From the NCBI RefSeq assembly GCF_028769735.1, contig NC_088173.1, forward strand, positions 62,590,421 to 62,654,420: a DNA stretch of 64,000 bases, read 5' to 3'. Source of the stretch: Zonotrichia leucophrys gambelii. Taxonomy: Eukaryota > Chordata > Aves > Passeriformes > Passerellidae. Under the pieces are notes generated by a model that saw only the letters and a list, made by a program, of their open reading frames with translations, had not been told where the DNA came from and did no database searches. The position numbers were made by a program, and so were the translations under genes. This document shows positions 48,601 through 60,535 of the stretch, one piece after another. Each line of letters begins with the position of its first letter. Positions within the stretch are counted from its first letter, which is position 1.

Positions 48601-49224
48601 ATATTCTATGGAAACATCTCATCTGAAACTGTTACAATATAGGTGAATCTCATTTATGCATAAGACAGAACCTCTATAAGGGAAGTTTTAAGATTGTGAA
48701 ATGCATACTCGTAGGACCAACACAAGCCTAATGAACTCCTGCTTAACATACAAGCTATTTCAATAAATATTATAGAGTATATGTGGTTCAAATAAACTCA
48801 AAAAGTTTACATATGAAAAATACTTCACATAAATAGATTTATGAGAAAAAAGGCTTGGCTTTAGCTAAGATGCTGGCTTTCAAAAGAAAATACAATGCTG
48901 TTAATGATCACTACTGAACTACTTAAAACAAAAAGTTATTTTTGGTAGAATTGGATGGCCTAAGGTGATAAAATAGCGCTAATAAGGAAATAATAAGCTA
49001 AACAATTGGAAAAGGTTTTCTGTATACCTTATTTAAGTCAATAGTAACAATAAATATAAACCAGTTTATAGATTTGAAGATAAAGCTGAAAAAATCCCTC
49101 ATAAACCACTATTCCCCTTCTATGACAAACAGCTGAGATAAACAATATTTAAATGTAGTCAGCATGGATAAATTAATAAAATGTTTGTTTCTCTTGAAAC
49201 ATCTGTACTTAAGCACTACACATA
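45605..49224. other. Unique noncoding stretch with a long pyrimidine tract
   Basis: No gene is accepted. The minus-strand frame at 45917-46165 (82 codons) is polar and balanced but unidentified. A 9-bp-arm hairpin lies at 47182-47201, a pyrimidine tract at 47575-47694, and the remainder is AT-rich unique DNA. Confidence 0.68.
47575..47694. repeat. 120-base polypyrimidine tract
   Basis: The plus strand is almost entirely C and T with only a few A interruptions. T runs of 9-12 alternate with CTTCC-type groups. Such tracts can form triplex (H-DNA) structures. The open frame at 47453-47725, with its phenylalanine-rich product, is an artefact of this tract. Confidence 0.93.
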
Positions 49225-49665
49225 GCAGGAGGGCAATGAAGAAGGTGAAGGGCCTTTAGAAGAAGTGTGTGAGGAGCAGCTGAGGTCACTTGGTCTGTTC
49301 ATCCTGGAGGAGACTGAGCAGAGACTGTTGCAGTCTACAACTTCACCATGAGGGGGAAAGGAGGGACAGACACTGATCTCTGCTGTGTGGTCATCAGGGA
49401 CAGGACTGGAGGGAAAGGCCTGAAGTTGTGTCAGAGGTAGCTTAGGTTGGATTAGGAAAAGGTTTTTTACACAGAGGGTGGTTGGGCACTGGAGCAGGCT
49501 CTCCAGAGAAGCGGTCACAGCACCAGCCTGGCAGAGCTCGAGTGTTTGTACAATGCTGTCAGGTGCACGGTGTGACTCTTGGGGATGGAGCTGTGCAGGG
49601 CCAGGAGCTGGATTTGATGATCTTTGTGGGTGCCCTTCAACTCAGCTTATTCTCTGATTCTGTGG
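49225..49665 (+). mobile_element. CR1 LINE, 3'-end fragment
   Basis: Recognisable CR1 blocks are GGAGGGCAATGAAGAAGGTG, GAGGAGCAGCTGAG, TAGGAAAAGGTTTTTTACAC, GGGTGGTTGGGCACTGGA, GGATTTGATGATCTTTGTGG and the tip TTCTCTGATTCTGTGG. They are in normal order on the plus strand, starting in the ORF2 tail. The 100-codon minus-strand frame at 49216-49518 is the antisense shadow. Several indels break the sense frame. Its divergence appears intermediate between the 12.3-kb and 29.4-kb copies. Confidence 0.9.
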
Positions 49666-50756
49666 TTTAGTTCATAAACACTACAACAAGAAAGCAGAAA
49701 AAAAACCAAACTAACCCATTAATGAATGACCAGAGTCAAATTTATGTACACATAAGCTTGGTCATACAACATTGATTTTCCAACCATTCCTTCCTAGGAT
49801 TATGCCTATATTAATATCTGGATGGACTTTTCTGTCATCATTACTAAAAAAAAAGTCAATTTGGTTTTTTTTGCTCTAAAACTACTTAGTAACTTCACAT
49901 AGGCAGCTTTTGGATTTTATTCCTTTCCATGAATTTCCATATGAGACATTCACTGAAAATATTTAGAGTTCTCAATGCTGTTGTCTAGTGCATGAAAAAA
50001 ACAGCAGCTCATATCTAAGAACAATTGTTTTCCTAAGCCATCCTACTCCACTTCCATATCTTACTTTCCTTGCACAAGAAGTTTCTGGAGTGCTTTGAAG
50101 ACAACTTCTACATCAAGCAGCTGTTTAGGAGAAGTATTTCATTGAACCTCTTACTTAAAACCAAGGGAAAACTGGCTACAGACACAAAGGTTGGGACCAG
50201 ATTGCTGTAACTTTGAGTTGTGGATGCTTATGTTGATGCTCACGAAAGGCAAATAGCAATGTCACAGCCCAGAGCCATCACAGACACTGACCTTCAGGGA
50301 CATTCTTGGGAGAATCCTAGGGGAGCATCACTTTTGAGAAAATTGAAGAGCTAGCAAGAGTTAGTTTGGTTTTCTAAGGAGCACCTCTTATCTCAGAAGC
50401 TGTCCACCTGGAGAGACAGGAAGTCAGGAAAAAGTTGCAGAAGACCTGCGGGAATGAAGAAGCTCCTGAAAATTTCAAAACACAGGGAAAAGAGAAGCAT
50501 GCAGGGGGTGGGGGTAGGCACAAGAGAGTTGGTTTTGTCTATAGCACAGGTGTTTCTGCTCTTAGAGAACTTGCCAAAACTCTACTTCAATTTTCATATC
50601 AGTAGTGCGTCACCTCCATTCAACTCAAAGCAAGGTCAGAGCAAGAATGCTTGTCAACAGATCACATAAACATGCTTGCAATATTATAATTACAGTATTA
50701 CAAGCATTGACATTTGCCATATAACTCTGTTCAATGAGTTGTTGTGCAATCTACTC
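49666..50756. other. Unique noncoding stretch between CR1 and LTR
   Basis: About 1.1 kb is moderately AT-rich. The part at 50050-50560 is less AT-rich than typical flanks and could be decayed repeat, but I cannot assign it. No gene is seen. Confidence 0.6.
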
Positions 50757-51410
50757 TGTTGGGTTTGCACGGCCAGACTGATAGTGAGGGGGCTACAGGG
50801 ATGGCTTCTGTGAGAAGCTCCAGAAACTTCCCCCTGTACAGCAGAGTGAATGCCTGGCAGCTTCAAAGACAGTTGGGCCAAACAGAAATGCTGATAAGAA
50901 CTCTGTAATAACATATTGAACAAGAAAGAAGAAAGAAAAAAAAGCAAGAGAGAATAAAGAGACAAGAAAGAAGAACAAGAGCAACACCAAAAAGGATGAG
51001 AGGAAGAAGAAGGAGAAAAGAAAGTTATCCCACAGTTTTAATTGCAGTTAGGGAAGACATGGGTGAGATGGACTCATGTTGGAGAGGTCATTGGAGAACT
51101 CTGTGGGAGACACCACAACTCTGGAGCAGGGGAAGGAGGTAGAGCTGTGAAGGAGGGACAGGTGAGGGAATGTGGTTTTAAGGTTTTATTTTACTTCTCA
51201 TTATTATGTTCTGATTTTGTTAATAACAAATTCACTTGATATCTTTAATTCAAGTCTATTCTGGCCATGATGGTATTTGGTAAGTGATCTCTCCCAGTCC
51301 TTAAGTCATGAACCCTTTTTTATAATTTCTCTCCCCTGTCCAGCTGTGGAGGTAAGTGATAGAGCAGCTTTGGTGGGTGCCTGGAAGCCAGCAAGGATTA
51401 ACCCACTACA
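50757..51410 (+). mobile_element. ERVL-like solo LTR, nearly end to end
   Basis: It opens with TGTTGGGTTTGCACGGCC, then GGGGGCTACAGGGATGGCTT and CTGTGAGAAGCTCCAGAAAC, the 5' end of a common avian ERVL-type LTR as I remember it. It closes with GTGATAGAGCAGCTTTGGTG, GGTGCCTGGAAGCCAGCAAG and ATTAACCCACTACA. TG and CA termini are both present, as expected for an LTR. A purine-rich tract fills 50919-51024. At 654 bases it is probably shortened in the middle relative to full copies. No internal retroviral sequence or partner LTR is present, so it is a solo LTR formed by LTR-LTR recombination. The flanking 5-mers (TACTC and TTACA) do not match, implying age or edge decay. It shares its 3' end with 20975-21267. 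Confidence 0.87.
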
Positions 51411-51738
51411 TTACAAAAATCAACATTTTTTAACATTTACCAAATCTATAAGGCAAATAAGCATCCATTACTGAAATCATCTAAGAACAAAATTCCATTA
51501 GTACATAATTTTCCTAAATTTATTTTCCATTCCCATGACATCAATTCATTCTCTTAGTTAAATTTTGTACTTATTCTCAACTGTTAACCAAAAAAGTATC
51601 AATTTCACATGTGATAATGAGTTTAATTTTATTACTGCGATGGAATACGCTGATGCTATTCATGTTATTCAGTTAGAAAAAAAAATAAAATACAATACAC
51701 AGGTCTTAAGAGTGGAACTAAGTTCTGCTGATGGAATG

Positions 51739-51809
51739 AAAAAAAAAAAAAACCAACAAAAGAAAAGCAAAAAGCAAAAATAAAAACCAAACAAACCAAA
51801 CCAAACCAA
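51739..51809. repeat. A-rich / (AAACC)n-like tract
   Basis: A run of 13 A is followed by AAAAGC-type units and then by CAAAC/CCAAA units ending in a short AACC-type repeat. It is low-complexity sequence and could be the degraded tail of a retrocopy, but no retrocopy body is recognised upstream. Confidence 0.85.
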
Positions 51810-54800
51810 TACAGTTTTTTCATAGTTTTGGATAAATTACTATGTCTGGAACTGAAATTCATGGATTCTGAAAGATCCACACCAGAATAATTACGTTTTT
51901 ATTTCTGTGTATGGGGTGCTCCCGAGATAAATTTCTTTGCATCATAAATTTAGTCTACAGGACACCCATACATTTCTGAGGCAAATAAAAGTTTGCAGTT
52001 TGTTTAAAGGATATCCTAAGGGTTTTTCATGAGCATAAAATGTCTTTAGGGCTGGCAGGAACATCTAGTTACACACTTCTTACTGTTATTGCCAATGGCA
52101 TTCTAATGAACAGCTTGTCTTATCAGCAACCTGTTCTTTATTATAACAATAAATGGTACCATGCAAGGCATCATTCTTCTCTGCAATAAGCATTAGGATA
52201 ATATATTCCTTTTGTTCAGAATCTGCAGGGAGAAGGAATTCTTTTCTTCTTTTATGTTTCAGTCTAGGGTTGTTGACTATGCATAGAGAGCTGTAACAGC
52301 ATTTAATGAAATCTTCCTTGGAAAAAGAAAGAATCCCATAAATTCTAAAGCAGAGCTATGCCAGAAGCAGAACACCTGCCACTGACTCCTTCCAATGGAT
52401 AACAGTAAAAGACTCACTGCTTGTAGGTAACAACCCACTGGCAGTAAGTGTTCAAAAACAGCTTTGGAATTTGACAGCTTTGTGCAACATGACCTGATAC
52501 AGCCACTTGTATGTGCTACATTGTACAACCAGCTTAAATAAATTAGATATTTTGGGGGGTTGCTTGTTTGTTTTTATTTCATATACTCAAGGATGTTGTT
52601 TCTTAAGTAACAAATTAGCTTATTCTGATGCCCACTTTTGAAATAAGAATTTTGGCCTGATAGATCATAGATTTAAAAATCTAATAATATTATTCCAAAG
52701 CCCCAAATCAGGTCCAGAAGAAAGAATGCTTGATACAGACCAAACACTTTTCTGTATTATCTTGAATTATTTTACTTGTATATTTTCCAATTTGTTCAAT
52801 CACAGCTGATTCTAGCAGTATTTTCCTTACATTTATGCTCTGAATCTTTCCACTTCACAGCAGTATTTTCCAGTGGTGTTCTACAATGTACCTTATATGT
52901 GAAAGATAATCACTGAAATGTAAAAGACATAAACCCACTGCCTCAGCATATATAATTATATTTCTCAATTCTTGCTGTTCAAAGTGTATCAAGTACATTA
53001 AACCTGATCACATAAATTCTCTTCAAAATATAACTCCATCCTTACACGTGCATAAACACACCTTGTTAAAAAATAAGTAAAGACTACCACATAGCCTAGG
53101 GAGCCACATCAAGGAATGTATAGGCTTCTTTTGCCAATTAAAACTATGTGATCAGATAAATCATTAACATAGATATGTATGAAGCAAATTGTGAAACACA
53201 GAATTATAAAAAAAAAATTTTGGTTGGTACTGTTTCAAAAACATAAAATAGAAACACGAGAGACTGCAGTTTTGAGATCTCTTTATGACTGGGTGACTTT
53301 GTATTATTTCTTTTCTCATTAGAGGCATAACATGGATAAAATTGCCATATGGAGCCATGACCAATACAATCTTCTTTCCCAACTCCTGTGCTTAACCTTT
53401 GCAGCCTTTTCTCTCAGCTGAGTGTTTTTATATACATCTTCTTTTGATCTTCCCGTGTCAAACCTGCCTCCTCATGAATGCTGAATTTTTCTTTCCAACC
53501 AAATTTCCTCTAGTTACACTACTTTTAACATATTTTGAACTTTTTTCTTCTCTCCATTATTGATCCTTCCTTCTAATCAGTTGATCCTAGCCTCTGCATC
53601 TCCAGTGGTTTTACTTCCACGTTAAAAAACAGTATTGGCATACATTTGACTGTGGCTGTTTCATACAAGGAGTACAGCAACTTTGCTCTTGATCCTAACA
53701 TCACCTACAGACATCCTAAAATATTTCTGCTTCAGTGTCTTTATTTAACTCAGCTCCCTCAAACATCTCCACTTGCCTAAAAAATGTCATGACAAAAAAC
53801 TTTCAGTCCTGTCACTTGTAATCTGAGGACATTATGCCAGGTTATGTTGGGGACATCAGCTGATATACCACAAGAGTAAAATTCTACTCTATTACTTTTA
53901 ATTACCTGGTTAATTGTTTGCTGGTACAATTCACACTGAAAGTAAAATTTGATCTTGGTATGTCAGTGTTTTAAATGCTTGTACCCTTCCAATGCACAGT
54001 GTATTGTATTTTAGGAGATTGATTACAAACATAACTAAAAAACTTCATGACAGATCCCCTTGTTTGAAGAAAGAAAAAAAATTGAGCAAAGTCTACATGT
54101 GATGTAAATTACTGTAGTAGAAATACTTAAGTGTTCATTATCTCCTAGTGTATGAACTAAAGTTTTCAGTCTCTTAATAAATGAAAAGTCTGTGATTGCT
54201 CTGTGTTCTTGTTCTTATTCCCTTACTATATCAATGACAACTTTTTCCTTTTTTTCCCCCTCCACTGTTGAGAGAGATGTAACAAGAGTCTGATATTTCC
54301 CTCTCACAAACGTGAGCATTTCAACAGGCATTAAGTTATGTACTTAAAAAAATTATGCACGACTGTTAGTCTTGTAAATGTTTTAAAAAGTTGTTAATAT
54401 AGATTTAATTGTTAATTATTATTAATTAGCATATTCCTTTCTACTGGGAAAATTTTCACTTCAGATGGAGAACATTACAAGTGTGTTGAGATAAAATGGA
54501 TTTTCAGAGTTACAGGACTTCAGCAGCGAAGTCAGCAGAGTCATGGAGGGTGGGACAGCATAAAAATAGTGAGTTTGTTTGATTGTTTCTTTATTTTTAA
54601 TTTTATTTAATTTTCATAGGTTTGACATGACCACAAAGAATGTTGGAAATAAATTATTTAATTGCTATGATATATCAACCTGGCAAAATAAAATACATTT
54701 ATTTTAACTTGAATGGAAATATTGAGGGAAATCCTATATCAACAAAATTCTGTAGTGTCAGTTTGTGTCTGCCTGTGTAGTTGAACCATATACAACATCT

Positions 54801-56709
54801 TAAATAGGAATAAAAATTTTATGCATTTGTTCTAATTTGCTAGCTTTGTAAGAAGTGTGCTGTGGTGCACAAATCCTATTAGAGTAAGTATTGTTAATGT
54901 GATTATTTGAACACTCAAAGTATGAGTTATTGCATGAGAGTTATACAGTATTTCCTCACTGAACTTCAACACTTTGTGATTTACCACCTGTGTTTCAGAA
55001 GCTCCCTGATATGGCTAGCAGATCTTTAAGAAAATTAATGTGTAAGTGGGTGCACAGAATGTGTAGAAGGTGAATTTCTTCATCACAGAGATTTGAGACT
55101 CAGAAACTGACATAGTGTCTTCAGAAATTTCTGTACAAAATTCTTTTTCCATGTGGTACACTGATTTTATCCATTCAGGGAATCTTGCCGAACCACTATC
55201 AAAATTCTCACACAAACTGTCTGTTTGATTTTTCACTAATTCCCCCGTGCTGAACATTTTCTATATACAAAGTAAACTTCTTCACTAGCTGTATTTCCCA
55301 TGCTTCAAGAACTGCTATTTACTATTCTTGACTAGGAAGGATTCAGATTTAAACACATGTTTCTGCTGTGTAAAATGGCAGCAAGGGCAATTATTAACAA
55401 TTCAAAAAGTCAGAATTACTGCCAAAATTTGCCTCAGAAATATTTTGCTGTTTCAAATAAATTTAAAGGTATTTAAACTATGTTGTAACAGCTGTTTCTT
55501 ACGAATTAAAAATGAGTGATTGAAAAATTTTTATGAGTTTGCTGACAAGTCACACTCAGTTTCTTTGTTGAAATGGTCCTTAGAGCTCCTTTTGGAGTCC
55601 TCCAAACAAATCACAGATACACATAAAGTTTAAGGTTTTATTGCTGTAAGGATGTGTTCTATCCAGTTAATTTATATGCATATTTGGGGGAATTGATTTC
55701 ATATGGAAGAACCAGACATCCAACAAAAGATAAAAGTTGGCCTATTCTGCAAACTAGGCACATAAAGATCTCTGAGTACAGGGAGAGCTAAGCCAAAAAA
55801 AGGAACTGTACAGCAGTTAAGGTCAAACAAACTGAAAAGATCTAATTCAAATACTTCTGGCTTTAACAGTCTCAGAGAAACTGCTATTTCAAGTGAGCAC
55901 ACAGTCAAAATGTTAGAATCTCTGTTCCTGGAACAAAATGGCAGTTTCACTAAAGTTTTTCAAGCTTCCCTGGACTATATTTTTATCAGAATTTTGTTCC
56001 TTGGTAGGAAATGTAATCAAAAATTTCTTGCATTTGCAATCAAGCATACAGAATATTGATGAATGAGAATATTTGAAAATATGAAGGAATTACTAATTTA
56101 AAATTTCCTTTAAAAACGGTAGTTTAGTAATTTTCCCTTTTTTTGGAAAGGTGTCTTTTTTTGTCCCAGTTTTTAAATCATGATGATAATTATCATGAAA
56201 AGAGCTTTTTTATTTTCCCATCTTTTTTATATTATTTTGCAATATGAGGCTTAAAACTCGAGAAAACTGTATCATCTGCCTTGGTCTATAGAAATCAGGG
56301 ATTTTACCATGAAGGAAAGGTCACATAAAGCAATCCAAATAGTAGTGACCAGAGGTGTTATATTTTCAGAAGGTATGATATTAAAGCATTAGCTGGGCAG
56401 CTTCACTGCTGCCTGGAGATAGCTCTGGGGATCTTTGCCAGTGCACAGAGGGGAGATGAGTCCCAGCAAATTCCATCTCCAATAGTCCATCAGCTTTAGA
56501 TAATCCTGTTGGAGGCACTTTCTGACTGCTTTTACAATGTGTTTCTGAGAATCTTTACATGGATCCCAGCTTTTTCCTGTTTCTAAGGCACTGTCATTTT
56601 TTAATATCCCATTAATCTATGCATGAAGGTTAATCATAAATTGGCCCAAAACCTGAAAAAACTTTAAAATTAATTTGAGAAATTCAGTTAATAATGATGC
56701 ACTGAATGA

Positions 56710-57210
56710 ATGAATAGCACATGGGGACTTGACAGAAGCAGAGAGGAAAGAGGGAATCCTTGTGACTTTTTTTTTCTTCTAAAATTACAGGTATTCCTTT
56801 ATAAAGCAGCCTGGGACAGGCACTTCAAGACTCTGAGACAGAATTTTCCACTGATGATAAATCAGGAATGCATAGGATTTAAACAGGTTGGAAGGAATGT
56901 TAGCATTGATACCAGAAAGGTGAAAGAAACTGCATTAACAAGCAAATTCTCCAATTACAATGAGAATATTTTACTTATTTCTCTCAGAAATGAATGCAGT
57001 ATTTCTACACTACTATATTGTAAAGTTTTCTGTGTTTCAGACTCTCTACTTGCAAGTGAAGATGAATTGCCTATTGAAGATATCCAAAGAAGGTATTTAT
57101 TTTTAGACATCTCAAGAACACCTGATGTGAGGCTAAAGTTAATGGTATTTAATTTGAAGAAGGACTTACAGCTTTTGAACTTTGCTCTTATTACTGCAGA
57201 TAATAGATAA
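56710..57210 (+). other. Anonymous 166-codon ORF
   Basis: This is the longest plus-strand ATG frame of the window, 166 codons. Its product has no signal peptide, no membrane span and no domain I recognise. The C-terminal third is charged and not low-complexity (for example SEDELPIEDIQRR, then DVRLKLMVFNLKKDLQ). A splice-acceptor-like TTTTTTTTCTTCTAAAATTACAG-type signal lies inside it at about 56769-56791, and a donor-like AAG/GTATTT at about 57091. If stop frequency is about 7% per codon, as for 35% GC, one such frame per window is unlikely but not remarkable after allowing for local composition. It is most likely chance. Confidence 0.12.
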
Positions 57211-57660
57211 CAGATTGGATGATTAAATAATAGCAAGGAAACCTCTTTTCATTGATGGTAGCAGCTATAATTCCTCCAGAGGTTTGGATTAGGCAGGAAT
57301 GGAGGACTATTCCTTGCAATTCAGCTCTAAATAATCAAAAGTTTATAAAATAGCTATTTTACTATGACTTAAAAGATGAACAATATTTAAAAAGGAATAT
57401 TAAAACAAATTATTCAGAGACCTTATATATGAGATACTCAAGATGGATCTTTTATATGGATTTATTTTTTTAATCAAAAATATGTACCAAAAGAATTTGC
57501 AGCTATTGTAATAAAAAAGTTTTGAGGAAATTTACCTGAAACTGCAACAAAATAGGGAAATTGGTAACACAGTAATGCTGCTTTAATTTTATGAAACAAT
57601 CACTTCCTTTCATATAATGCATACATAAGTTTCTAGTGCAGACTGCATAATTAGTCAACT

Positions 57661-57772
57661 TTTTTGGGTTTTTTTGGTTTGTTTTGGTTTGGTTTGGTTT
57701 GGTTTGGTTTGGTTTGGTTTGGTTTGGTTTGGTTTGATTTGGTTTGTTTTCTTTTGTTTGTTTGTTTTTGAA
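57661..57772. repeat. (GGTTT)n pentanucleotide microsatellite
   Basis: Ten perfect GGTTT copies run from 57686 to 57735, followed by one GATTT and one more GGTTT, flanked by imperfect TTTGG/TTTTG units. The minus strand translates as repeated PNQTK, producing a spurious 97-codon frame (57503-57796). It is a likely polymorphic marker. Confidence 0.97.
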
Positions 57773-60535
57773 GCTGCTATTTTCAAATGAAGGCATTCTA
57801 TGTCAAATCCCAAGACCTTTTCTGTCTGCCACTATGTAGTAACTAGTTGGATGCCTGTGTTGCTGGTCTGACACAATGCAGGTAATTATAATTCTGTGTA
57901 AATTTCTAAAGAAAAAAAGAAAATTTTCTTGAATTCAATTCAAGAAACATTCCTTCAAGATGTAATATCAGAGCTCAGGGCCAAGCAGCTGTTCAGTGGG
58001 AGAACAGGACACAATACCTCAATCTAGAAGCAGTTGGAAATGTTTTATGTTTTGAATAATTCTGCTATGTCTTAATTGAAAATAAATATTGATTTAATTG
58101 TAAGTAAAATATTAAAAGTCGCCTATAAGAGAAATGCATTTTTCTTTTCATTTCTATAGCATAATGTGAAGTATTAACATAATTATAATAATTTATTATG
58201 TAGGAAAGTATTTGTTAAAAGTATTTTCAGGAACTTTTCTTGAGACTGTAGCTTTTTTGGCAACTTCATGCATACTAGACAGATATATTCATTTTTTCTG
58301 TTTTATTTGCTGAAGCCTTTAATTACAATCTACTTGACTTCACCTCATGATGACAATTACATGAGAGAAGGAAAAAAAAAGGAATGTAGGGAAGTTTCTG
58401 CATATAGCTTGAAATGGTCCGGCATTATTTTGTGTTATGTCCATGGGTTTCCAAATGACTGTCATTTTCCCAGAATGTCTGTTTCTCATTCTTGAATTAA
58501 CTGGTTTCCCACAGTCTTACATCATCTTTCTTGCACTGAGACTTATACTGGTAACCTAAATCCAGCCCTATCTGCATATCTGTTTTGGAAATAAATCTCA
58601 TTTATTTATTTTTTTATTTTATTATTCTGGGTGTGCTACTCTTGACATGTTTATTTCTAGTTTTTTCTCATGATCTTTCAGAACTAAAGCTGAATGGACT
58701 GGAGCTGATCTGAGGTGTGTTTTCTCTTTCTTTAGTTAGCTTTTGATGTATTTATTTTGTTGGTTCTTTACTACAAGAAAGGTGTAATCAATTCTGTATA
58801 CTTCTCACTGAAATTCTCATTTCTTATGATAACAGAAAGGGTCATCTTCTCATAAACTCAGTTGTCCCTAGCAGTGCCTTTCCTAAGTATATTGCAAACA
58901 GATTGCAAAAACCACTTTTTCTTTCAACATTCAAAAACAGTGGGAAGTGAATTATGCCTGAACATTTGAAAATTAATTTAAATAACACAAAGCAAATGGT
59001 ATTTTGTTTTTTAATAACCTTTGGGCTAAAAGGAATTGTAACATATTGGCAGTGTTTGAAAGCTGATATTTAAGGAGACCTCTTTTTAGCCTTGTATAGG
59101 GGCTCCTATATTTAGGAATATTTGGATAGAGATTATGAAAAAGAAACAGTATAGCTTGATACAAAGGGCTCCTAGTTCTTTCTTTTAAAGTTATTTTTAT
59201 TAACTCAGAAGTAGAAAGATGATGTCCAAAATCCATTTTATTTTCTGTGCTACATTTTTCACCTGTGCAATCATGTAGGTTTTTTTATGGCTTCTCAGTA
59301 CTGAATATATTTGTTAGCTAACATTGCCATACCAAATTCAGGGAATTGTTTTCCTGAGGTGATGCCCCCTCAATAAACAGCTTCAAAATCAGTACTACAG
59401 GATATAGGTAATGACACTGTGAATTTCTATCACACCTCAGTCTTTTTCAGTTCACAAGTATTAAAAAAAAGCTTAGCATTGATTTTGCATAGACTTGCAG
59501 CATAATTTACTAAATTAGATCTCAGTATTAAAACCACAAGGACACCAGCTCCCTGTCATGTACATGGTTGGCAGGACTCCTGTTAAGAATCATTTTCCCA
59601 ACAGAAGGTCATGGTGTTAATGCAAACTTCTCTAAGTTTACTAGTTTTGTGGAACACTGGAATTAAAATAGGATTTCTTCTTTTCACTTCAGTAAATCTA
59701 GAATCACAGACAAATAATTAATCTTGTCTTTTCAGGAATTTATAACAAAGCAAAATGAAATGAAATGGAATGAAAGCAAAAAAGTTTAGTTGTCAGAAAC
59801 GCAGGAGCTACTGTGAAATAATCATCAGCAGAGCAAATAAAACCCTCAGTAAGAACATGTTATCCTTCCCAGAGGACCATGTGAAAGCCATGTTTCTCTG
59901 AAAAAGCCTGTGCTGTGAGCTCATTACTGTACCTGGGCAGCCTGCTATCACTGACACAACAATCTTTACTATACCTGAGCTATTTATTAAGAGAAAGAGG
60001 CACTGTGCAGTAAATGACCTGAAGACCTTGAGAGAAAAAATTTATAAAGACCATTTCTTACTGTTTTTTAAATAAAAATGTGTCTGTATGCTAGAATACA
60101 AGTCACCGTTATGGTGACTACATGGAACATATAATTCTGAAATGTATTTAAATAAGTCAATAGTCATTAATAAAATTATAAGAGTAAAACATGTGTTTAC
60201 CCTGCATTCTGTAATGATTGCAGGGAAATGAATGCAGGGACAACTCTCAGAAAATAGCAGTGGCAGTCCTATATGTGCCTTATAATTCCACCTGCAGAGT
60301 CCTCTGATTGTATCTTGCTGTTAATCTAGATTGCTTTAATTAGAAGTTTGAAAGCTGATTTTATTAAAGGGTACAAATACCTTCTCAGGAAAGGAAAGAC
60401 ATGAAAAGAGCAGGGTTGAATTGCTGTCTCCAGTATGACCTGATCTGCTCTCCACTGCTTCTCAATGAAACAATTTATCAGCTTTCAAGTGAGCAAAATA
60501 GATGTAAATATAATCACAGACCTCCTAATTTCAGC
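57773..60535. other. Unique AT-rich noncoding stretch
   Basis: No gene is seen. A 21-bp near-palindrome with heat-shock-element-like spacing lies at 57926-57946. Frames at 58268-58495 and 58973-59236 are short and unsupported. Confidence 0.7.
57926..57946. repeat. 21-bp inverted repeat with 1-base centre
   Basis: The arms TTCTTGAATT (57926-57935) and AATTCAAGAA (57937-57946) are perfectly complementary around a single C. Each arm's outer part contains TTCnnGAA spacing, the dimer unit of a heat-shock element. The function is unknown and it may be chance. Confidence 0.8.

Larger units (their letters stand above)
51411..57660. other. Unique AT-rich noncoding stretch
   Basis: No gene is accepted in about 6 kb. 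It contains an A-rich tract (51739-51809), a 14-bp perfect palindrome (ATGATAATTATCAT, 56183-56196), a GC-richer patch near 56390-56560 and the 166-codon ORF at 56710-57210 listed separately. No transposon is recognised. Confidence 0.68.

Noticed and set aside
57503..57796. 97-codon minus-strand frame with repeated PNQTK
   Set aside because: It is only the translation of the (GGTTT)n microsatellite on the opposite strand.
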